Source: Rhynchopus sp. YZ270_cl-10 (taxonomy: Eukaryota; Euglenozoa; Diplonemea; Diplonemida; Diplonemidae). Taken from it: DNA of 64,000 nucleotides. The translations under genes were made by a program, and so were the position numbers. Under the pieces are notes generated by a model. That model was not told where the DNA came from and ran no database searches. It was given only the letters and a program-made list of their open reading frames with translations. The DNA lies in the NCBI GenBank assembly GCA_964035575.1, contig OZ037872.1:372001-436000 (forward strand), read 5' to 3'. Shown piece after piece: positions 55,529 through 61,997 of the stretch; position 1 is the stretch's first letter, and each line of letters starts with the position of its first letter.

Positions 55529-55672
55529 CCTCCCTTTTCGTGGAGGGAATACGGTGGAAAAAAAAAAAAAAATGAAGAAATACAGAGAGTGCCGTGAACA
55601 GCCCCTTGCAGGCCGTGGAAGGCTAGCACACCACAAGGAGACTTTGCGAAGACGGCTGTCACAATCCCTCTG
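55529..55672 (-). pseudogene. Partial tandem duplicate of the 3' end of the SLC45-like gene
   Basis: The minus-strand translation IVTAVFAKSPCGVLAFHGLQG parallels IVTAVFAASCGAFAFLRGLQG in the intact gene (about 55885-55985), and its end FPPRKGRVL parallels the gene's last residues FPPRKGKEL. The two ends flank an A-rich insertion. Only the last 50 or so codons were copied, with frame damage, so it is a decayed partial duplicate. Confidence 0.7.
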
Positions 55673-55825
55673 ATATGATTGGGTACGCAACTCACCCCCC
55701 TCATCCTCCCATCACGCCCCCACGAAAAAGAAAAAAGGGGGTTTACGAGAACCCAATCCTCGGCAGTTTGTACAAAAAAAAAAAACACCTCAATGTTTAC
55801 ATTTTACTCTTTCCTGGGGCTTTTT

Positions 55826-57076
55826 TTACAACTCCTTCCCTTTTCGTGGAGGGAATGCGTCGGAGATGCATGCAGACACAATACAAAGCAGCCCTGCCAC
55901 AGTGAAGAGCCCTTGCAGGCCACGAAGGAACGCAAACGCACCACAGGAGGCTGCGAAAACGGCTGTCACAATCTGCGAGAGTGTAATAGAGTACGTTGCT
56001 GTGGAAGATGCAAGCCCTGCACGCGACACAGGAAAGCAGTCCATCACTATGAGCTGCCCATTCGTCTGATGAACCGGGTACGCCATACCCTGCGGGATCA
56101 ATGCCAACACTGCCCACCACCCTGATACCCACGGTGCCACCAACAAGGTTGCACCGTTCAATCCCAAACACACCGTATACACCCAACGCACACCCCACCT
56201 CTCATTCGCCCATGTATTGAGCGCTCCGCTGACTACACCACTGAAGGCGCCTACACACAACCCGGTCATCCCCTCACCCAATTCAACTCCAAACAATGGG
56301 AGCACCTTCGCCATCCCGACGTACTGCGTCCAATAAAAGCAGGTGACCATGAACCCTACCCACCCTGCACATTGCAGGGCAACTTCCTTTGCGACGATGT
56401 CCCATTCTACTGGGGCAGATTGGTCGTCGTCGTCATCAAGCTCTTCATACCCCCCTGTCTGCGCAACGCACGCACCCAACACCGAAAGCACACAGGACAG
56501 TACTATGAAGAACATTGCCCACCCCATGAGGAAGGTCAACGCAGACCGTTCTGATGGGGCACCTTCTTCGACATAAAGCTGTGGAAATGCGCCTAACGAA
56601 AGCGCACTAAGACGCCCCAAGGCCTGCGCAGTCGAGAACGTTGCGTGAGCAGAATCTTGGGTACCAGAGACAGAAGAAAGGTCCGAAACGAGAGCGCGGG
56701 AAGGTATGAGAAGCACATCATGAGAGACATCAAGAAGGCCAAAGGCAGCGAAGCAGACCACAGCAATGCAACATGCAGGGGCGTGCTGCTCTGCAGTGAG
56801 CAGCACCCAGATGCCCGCAGTCGACAAAAGACTGAACAAGATGAGAAACGGAACGCGACCACCTACCCGCGTCCAATGTACATGCAGTGCATCGCTGGCA
56901 CGCCCCACAAGCGGCTGCAGAAACAGCGCCACACAGGGGTTCACAGCAAACACCAGCGCCGCATCAGCAAGCCGTACACGCAAATCCTCCACAAGATACG
57001 GTATCACCGTCGCCTCCCCAGAAGCCCACGCAAACTCAACAGCAAACCCCACAGTCCCTACAGCATATTCTGCCAT
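55826..57076 (-). CDS. MFS sugar transporter of the SLC45/GPH type
   Basis: 416 aa in one exon with about 12 hydrophobic segments. The first segment carries VEFAWASGEATVIPYLVED, and the loop after helix 2 reads GRASDALHVHWTRVGGRVPF, corresponding to the SD...W.RRRPFI signature of SLC45 and plant sucrose transporters. The cytoplasmic central loop is acidic (ELDDDDDQSAP). A late GMAYPVHQTN and SRAGLASSTATY segment fits helices 10-11. The family couples sugar, commonly sucrose or glucose, to proton movement across plasma or organelle membranes; the substrate cannot be read here. The acceptor TTTTCCAG (57110-57112) lies 33 nt before the ATG. A decayed copy of its 3' end lies about 160 bp downstream. 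Confidence 0.82.
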   Translation of the reverse strand: MAEYAVGTVGFAVEFAWASGEATVIPYLVEDLRVRLADAALVFAVNPCVALFLQPLVGRASDALHVHWTRVGGRVPFLILFSLLSTAGIWVLLTAEQHAPACCIAVVCFAAFGLLDVSHDVLLIPSRALVSDLSSVSGTQDSAHATFSTAQALGRLSALSLGAFPQLYVEEGAPSERSALTFLMGWAMFFIVLSCVLSVLGACVAQTGGYEELDDDDDQSAPVEWDIVAKEVALQCAGWVGFMVTCFYWTQYVGMAKVLPLFGVELGEGMTGLCVGAFSGVVSGALNTWANERWGVRWVYTVCLGLNGATLLVAPWVSGWWAVLALIPQGMAYPVHQTNGQLIVMDCFPVSRAGLASSTATYSITLSQIVTAVFAASCGAFAFLRGLQGLFTVAGLLCIVSACISDAFPPRKGKEL

Positions 57077-58177
57077 TATGTCATTGCTTTTGTGGTGTGT
57101 TTTTTTTTTCTGGAAAACAAAATTATATCAGAGGGCACAATGTGCGATGACTCTGAAGGCGAGTCATATTTATGTCCGCTAGATCCCTATAAGGTAAATA
57201 TACCGAATCAATGTGTCCCCTCATTTTATGAGGGGGAAGAGGGAAGAAGAAGCAGGAGGAACCTCCATGGGGGGGTTTTTAACAACAAAAAAAAAACAAC
57301 AAAAAACTTAGTTTCAAAAACGAAAGATGTGCAAGGGGAGAGGAGGGGGTACGCTTTAACTTCTTTTGACAGCGTTCGATGGGGGGAGGAGGAAGAGGGG
57401 AAAAGTCTGGTTCCATGAAGGCAAGTAGAACCCTCCTTGGAGCCGTATCACGCCCCTTCTCACCTCTTGCCTAGTGTAAATGAGGCAGGACAAGAGAGGG
57501 GGTGAGCGGGGGGTTGTCGAGAAAGGAATATGAAGTCTTCCCCTTTTTGCAATGATATACCGATTTTTACAGAAAAATAATAAAATATCCCAAATTGGTG
57601 GAAGTACATAAAAACGCCGCCTGATGTAGGCACCCCCCAGGAAACGAACGATTTTTTTTTGTTGTATCGACAGTCAGAATCTATTGGTATAAAGATCTGT
57701 ACTCAATTCTTTTCTTCTTTTGTACATATTATGACAACAACAATGATCACAACGAGAACCTTTTTAAAAAAAAAATCGAAAAGCGTTTTCGAGAAACAGA
57801 AACAGAAACGGACGTACCCCTCCATGCAAAAGTGTCAACTTGTCGTTCCCTCACCCCCTTGTTTGATACGTTGACACTTTTTTTTTTTTTTTTTTTTCCA
57901 CTCTCTCTCTCTCCCACCTGTTGGGTGGTGGTGTCGCGGAGCGCGGTTGGGGTGAGTGAATGACGTGACACCGCTCACAAAGTAGTGTGCGTAAAAAAAA
58001 TATGAGATCTTCTGTAAAGAAGATGCATCCCCTCCCCCCCTTTCTCCACCCCTCAAAGTACCCTGCGGCCAACAGAAGGTGATAAGGAAACCTAATGGCT
58101 CCCGTATACACAACCGCTTGTCAGGCGGCGGCCCACCTTCTGCTGAAGAGTTGTGAGCAGCTGCTGTTGCGCGTTTA
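57077..58177. other. 1.1-kb spacer with a family 2 repeat and a hairpin
   Basis: No gene. Holds a family 2 repeat (57663-57710) and a perfect inverted repeat AAAAGTGTCAAC / GTTGACACTTTT (57828-57839, 57870-57881) followed on the plus strand by a long T run. Confidence 0.5.
57663..57710. repeat. Family 2 repeat, copy 3 (diverged)
   Basis: TGTATCGACAGTCAGAATC...GATCTGTACTCAATTC. Keeps both conserved ends but lacks the CGCCCGAAGG tail. Confidence 0.5.
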
Positions 58178-58876
58178 TCATTCACAGCATACGCCATCGA
58201 GATGCAACGACACCATTACCCCATCCCTGGTTTTCCCCTGGGAGGGGAGCTTCCCCCAATTTGCTCGAGGAAGTTCGAGGAAACTGCTGCAGCAGAGTTG
58301 CTTTGTATCTTCAATGTCACCTATAGGAGTCTTGCGAGAGCAGGCACCACACCCTTGAAGGAGCGGGGCAGGGAGGGAGGTGGGTGCTACACTAAGGTAC
58401 CCCTTGCGTTCGAAGGACGCGGTGAGGTGTGGTTCGCTTTGTTTAAAGGCAATGAACAGCCTGTCTGCGGGGTGCGACCGCCCCTTCAACCGCAGTGTCG
58501 CAGCTTGCGTTAATGCCGTGAACACCCCACATGATGCGTACCTATCATGCACCAATGCGTTAACCGCCTCATGCACATGATCACCATGAGAGATGATCGC
58601 CAAGACACCTATCACAGACCCTGCATGCACAGCAACAACGTGCAAACCTTGTTCTATGCTTTGCTGTTCAAGGGGGCCACCAAAGTGCCATAGTCCGTGA
58701 TGTTTTCGACGCATGTCTTGGCGGAGTAGATCGATCGAAGGCATGTCCAGCAACGTTGTGAGTCGCACATCAACGTCGATGCTGTTGACGGTATCATCCG
58801 AGTCTGTTGCGCCGTCGGTTTCTTGGCTGGAAACACTGCTTTGAGTACGAAGTGGCTCGCGACAGCTTGCAGACAT
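58178..58876 (-). CDS. GNAT-like acetyltransferase candidate
   Basis: 232 aa. The ATG at 58876 lies 5 nt after the acceptor ATCCCTAG. Residues 1-40 are Ser/Thr-rich. From about residue 75, the pattern LHVVAVHAGSVIGVLAII, VNALVHDRYASCGVFTALTQ, a LKGRS helix end, DRLFIAFKQSEPHLTASFE and ERKGYLSV resembles the strand-helix order of GCN5-related N-acetyltransferases, in particular the closing pattern of a helix followed by F-x-RxGF/Y. The acetyl-CoA loop (Q/RxxGxG/A) is weak (RYASCG), so activity is doubtful. The last 60 residues are not recognised. Call based on pattern only. Confidence 0.5.
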   Translation of the reverse strand: MSASCREPLRTQSSVSSQETDGATDSDDTVNSIDVDVRLTTLLDMPSIDLLRQDMRRKHHGLWHFGGPLEQQSIEQGLHVVAVHAGSVIGVLAIISHGDHVHEAVNALVHDRYASCGVFTALTQAATLRLKGRSHPADRLFIAFKQSEPHLTASFERKGYLSVAPTSLPAPLLQGCGACSRKTPIGDIEDTKQLCCSSFLELPRANWGKLPSQGKTRDGVMVSLHLDGVCCE

Positions 58877-59669
58877 TTGCGCTAGGGATGGTTAAAAGGG
58901 AGCAAAGAAAGGGGTGAAATAAGATGAAGAAGATAACCCTAAAAAGGGTGCCAATGTCAACTCCTCAAAAGGGAGCGGGAGGGTGGGGGTTGGGGTGGTA
59001 AACAGAAGTGTGGGTAATGAAATAATGTGAAGAAATTTGAATGTGGCGCCTTTTTGCCGTGCCTTAGAAAAGAAAGTGCAAAGAAAAGGGGGGTGATTAT
59101 GCTGAGAGGGGGGTTGTTTGGTGGGAAGGAGGAGGAGGAGGGGGGAGGCTTGAGTACCTAAAAAAAAAGAACCTCAGCAGATGTTATAAGCGGTTGTAGC
59201 TGTGTGCTCTGGTATGGTAGCAACACTTACAGCGCATATTCGCGCAGAAAAGGGTAAATAAAGAAAATTTGACTTGAAATACAAAGCCCTCTCGTGAACA
59301 ATGTACCTCGAATAAGGTGAGCGTACGGCATGGACACGACCGACACCAAACGGTGTGACACGACCCAAACTTGAACACACCGGAACTCACGCGACTAGGT
59401 GCAGTGCAGATGCGTCTGCTGCGGACGGGACGCCACCCCCCGCCATCTTCAACCACATGGGCAGCAACGACGTGGCACAGTCTCTGCAGGATGGCGCACC
59501 TGGCATTTCGGTCGGGTCCACATGGTCGTCCTCCACAACTACGACTGGTGTTGTACTGTTCTACAGAGGTATGCCAACCAGCTGTGCCCTAGGAGAAAGC
59601 AGGCAGTGACAGGCATGCTGCAAGAATGAATGCGCCTCTCCTCTGCACACATCCTGAAGGCTGACGTTC
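58877..59669. other. Spacer with an unexplained GC-rich block
   Basis: 58877-59170 is low-complexity leader sequence. 59312-59669 is GC-richer than other spacers and open for 60-90 codons in several frames on both strands, but none shows a family. A CTTGCAG acceptor near 59620 is followed directly by a 25-codon minus-strand frame. The stretch could be the long 3' UTR of the LRR gene, a decayed gene or a non-coding RNA. Confidence 0.4.
59270..59311. repeat. Family 1 hairpin repeat, diverged copy
   Basis: TTGAAATACAAAGCCCTC, then TCGTGAACAATGTACCTC. The CCTCTCGTG loop word is exact; the arms differ from the consensus. Part of it recurs at 19846-19860. Confidence 0.5.
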
Positions 59670-60836
59670 TCACGACTGAGACAGAAGCGTTGAAGAGACT
59701 CTCTTTGCGACGACCTCACTGCACTTCGATACGTCTACTGCTGTCAAGGCCCCACAGTCGCCGAGAAACCCGTCCCCAAGCTGCACGATGCTTTGGAACG
59801 CCACATCAACCGTCTCCAGGGATCTACAGCTGTACAGAAAGCCGTACCCGACCTCCTTCACAGCGCCCATCCCTGACAAATCAAGGCTTCGTAGCGCAGT
59901 GCATTTGTACATGAAGGAGTTGCCGATGTGCGTCACGCTGCGAAGCCCGGAGAGGTCGACGCTTTTGAGGGAGGTGCAGTTGTGGAGAAAGGTCATGTCA
60001 ATGTGGGTTACACCACAGAGCCCGGAGCAGTCGAGGGTTTCCAATGATGCACAGTCCCCGAGAAAGGTGTCGCCGAGATGCGTGACGCTGCCTAGACCCG
60101 ACAGAAGTATCGTACGCAACGACGTGCATTGGTAGAGGAAGCAGCCTCCGATGGACTCAAGACTGCGGAAGCCTGACAGATCTATTTTTGTCAACGCCGT
60201 GCAGTTGTACAAAAACGATCCGTCCACCTTCTTCACACACCCAAACCCAGACAAATCAACTGAAGTAAGAAACGCACAGTCACTCAAAAAGGCCTCCCCA
60301 ATGTGCTCTAAACCATGCTCCGCAGAGAAGTCCGCTACACTCAGCGAGGTGCCGTTCATAAAGTATGAATTGATATTCGTGACCTTGCAGAGCCCAGACA
60401 AATCGATTGCTTCTAAGTCGGAGCGGCAAAGAAAGCGATGTCCGATTTCTGTTATGTTCAATACAACACCGAGATCAAGCTTTTTTAGGGCGTTTTTTGC
60501 CAAAAAATCGTCTGGTATGGTGGTTGCGACTTCTGCCTGCAGAAGCAACACAGCCACCTCGGGATCTGTCACGGTCTCCAACCTTTCCGCTGACAGATCC
60601 ATTTCACCCAATGTGCGAAGCGATTCTCTAGCAAGGAATTTCTGCTTCTCCGTCAGCGTCACCACATCCCCAGCACTCAACTGCGTCACATCCACACCCT
60701 CAAACCCCATGTCAAACGCGTCCTCTTCTAACCCCGCCGCAGCCGCCACCTTCCTCCTCACGTCATGCACTGTATCATCCACACCCACCTCAACGACATA
60801 CGTCCTTCCATCAAAGCTTTGTACTGTCAGATCCAT
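59670..60836 (-). CDS. Ubiquitin-like plus BspA-type leucine-rich repeat protein
   Basis: 388 aa. The ATG at 60836 (MDLTVQSFDGRTYVVEV) lies 15 nt after a CCACAG acceptor (60852-60854). Residues 1-65 have a ubiquitin-like beta-grasp pattern (FDGRTYVVEVGVDDTVHDVR...GDVVTL). From about residue 130 there are ten or so repeats of 24 residues with consensus SLxxVDLSGLxxVTxIGxxF, then LxxCT, the LRR_5/BspA-like type. This type occurs in large numbers in many protists, often on surface or adhesion proteins. No signal peptide or anchor is present here, so an intracellular role is more likely. The N-terminal ubiquitin-like fusion suggests a binding adaptor. No introns. Confidence 0.8.
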   Translation of the reverse strand: MDLTVQSFDGRTYVVEVGVDDTVHDVRRKVAAAAGLEEDAFDMGFEGVDVTQLSAGDVVTLTEKQKFLARESLRTLGEMDLSAERLETVTDPEVAVLLLQAEVATTIPDDFLAKNALKKLDLGVVLNITEIGHRFLCRSDLEAIDLSGLCKVTNINSYFMNGTSLSVADFSAEHGLEHIGEAFLSDCAFLTSVDLSGFGCVKKVDGSFLYNCTALTKIDLSGFRSLESIGGCFLYQCTSLRTILLSGLGSVTHLGDTFLGDCASLETLDCSGLCGVTHIDMTFLHNCTSLKSVDLSGLRSVTHIGNSFMYKCTALRSLDLSGMGAVKEVGYGFLYSCRSLETVDVAFQSIVQLGDGFLGDCGALTAVDVSKCSEVVAKRVSSTLLSQS

Positions 60837-61101
60837 GGTGAACCTTGTACACTGTGGAGGGGGTATATTTGAGTTGAACGGCAAAAATGAAAACTGTGGA
60901 GAGTAACAGAGTCTGAACCGACAATCTTTGTCGGCATGTGGTGCAAGCGTACGATGGGGGCCATACGTTGGAGGAGTAAGTCTCCTCTCTCAAAGTGAGT
61001 TTGTGTTGGGTTTTGAAAGTAAATTACTCTCGAAAAAGGAAGTGTCGAAACACAGTATGGCTTGTACTACGTAAGCGAGGTCAAAAAAAGAAAAAAAAGT
61101 G

Positions 61102-61140
61102 TATAAGATGACCCTAAGCCTCTCGTGCTTAGTCACCTAA
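61102..61140. repeat. Family 1 hairpin repeat, consensus-like copy
   Basis: TATAAGATGACCCTAAGC, CTCTCGT, GCTTAGTCACCTAA. The inner stem CTAAGC/GCTTAG (6 bp) is perfect, the outer stem AGATGA/TCACCT (6 bp) has one G-U pair, and two unpaired bases lie between them on one side. Confidence 0.65.
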
Positions 61141-61493
61141 AAAAAAAGGTTGGGTCGAGGGTCGAATATTTACCTTGTAAGGGGGGCGCAAGAGAATGGG
61201 GTAAGATACTCGCTTTTTTTTTGAAAATATCCATTTTTTTTAGTTCATAAAATATCTAAACCGCAAAAAAAAAAAGAAAAGAAACACGCGGTGGGGAGTA
61301 AAAAGAAAAATATTGACAAAGGATTCGCCTGCAAAGAGACGAAACAGCGGAGGGTTTTTTTTTAAAACAAAATATGCTGAAGATTGGATGCGGGTCTCAG
61401 AGAGAGACACACCATTCTTCTTATCTATGTACAAAAGCGTCTGGTGGAGGGAAGGGGGAAAGTAACAATAGGAAAAAAAAAGAGAAAATTTAA

Positions 61494-61528
61494 AAGGTGA
61501 AATTATGCCTCTCGCGAACACATCAAAA
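61494..61528. repeat. Family 1 hairpin repeat, diverged copy
   Basis: AAGGTGAAATTATGCC, then TCTCGCGAACACATCAAAA. The loop word CCTCTCGCG is kept; the stem is weak. Confidence 0.45.
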
Positions 61529-61721
61529 AATTGTCTTTGTTATTTATTTTTCCAAAATGCTGAACAATGTGTAGATCCTTTAAGGGTAAATACACACGTT
61601 GCAACGCAACCTTGACCAAAAAAAACACACAATAAAACAGCACCGGCAAATATGGCACGATGGAGAGAACAAAGTGCAAACGCCAAAAGGGTGAAAGAAA
61701 AAAAAGAAAAAAGAAAAAGGT

Positions 61722-61760
61722 TTGTAATATGAACCTAAGCCTCTCATGCAAAAGTCACCT
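61722..61760. repeat. Family 1 hairpin repeat, copy
   Basis: TTGTAATATGAACCTAAGCC, then TCTCATGCAAAAGTCACCT. The ends and loop word match copies 1 and 2; the inner stem is interrupted. Confidence 0.55.
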
Positions 61761-61812
61761 AAAAATGGGGGAAGTATGGGGAGGGATCTTGCTGATGCAG
61801 GAATATTGGTAC

Positions 61813-61886
61813 TGTGTTATCGACAACCACACTCTTTTTTTTTTCCACTTCACTCTGTAAGAAGCTTCCTCAATATCAGCTGAAGT
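61813..61886. repeat. Family 2 repeat, interrupted copy
   Basis: TGTGTTATCGACAACCACA, a T-rich stretch, then CTCAATATCAGCTGAAG. Resembles the two ends of family 2 with altered centre. Assignment tentative. Confidence 0.35.
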
Positions 61887-61903
61887 CTCCCCCCCTTTAT
61901 TTT

Positions 61904-61960
61904 TGTATGTTGACAATCACTGAGTTCTGTACTCAACGCCACCTTTTCAAGGATACTTAT
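61904..61960. repeat. Family 2 repeat, copy
   Basis: TGTATGTTGACAATCACTGA, then GTTCTGTACTCAACGCCACC and TTTTCAAGG. Same orientation as the other copies. Confidence 0.5.
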
Positions 61961-61997
61961 AGACGGCATATCATACAATTGGTACCCGATTGTTTGT

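Larger units (their letters stand above)
55127..55825. other. Spacer with hairpin repeat and transporter remnant
   Basis: Holds A/T homopolymers, a family 1-like hairpin (55443-55488) and a decayed copy of the transporter 3' end (55529-55672). No intact gene. Confidence 0.55.
60837..61997. other. 1.2-kb spacer dense in structured repeats
   Basis: No gene. Holds three family 1 hairpins (61102-61140, 61494-61528, 61722-61760), two family 2 repeats (61813-61886, 61904-61960), a small hairpin CCGACAA-TCT-TTGTCGG (60918-60934) and the LRR gene acceptor. Confidence 0.6.
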
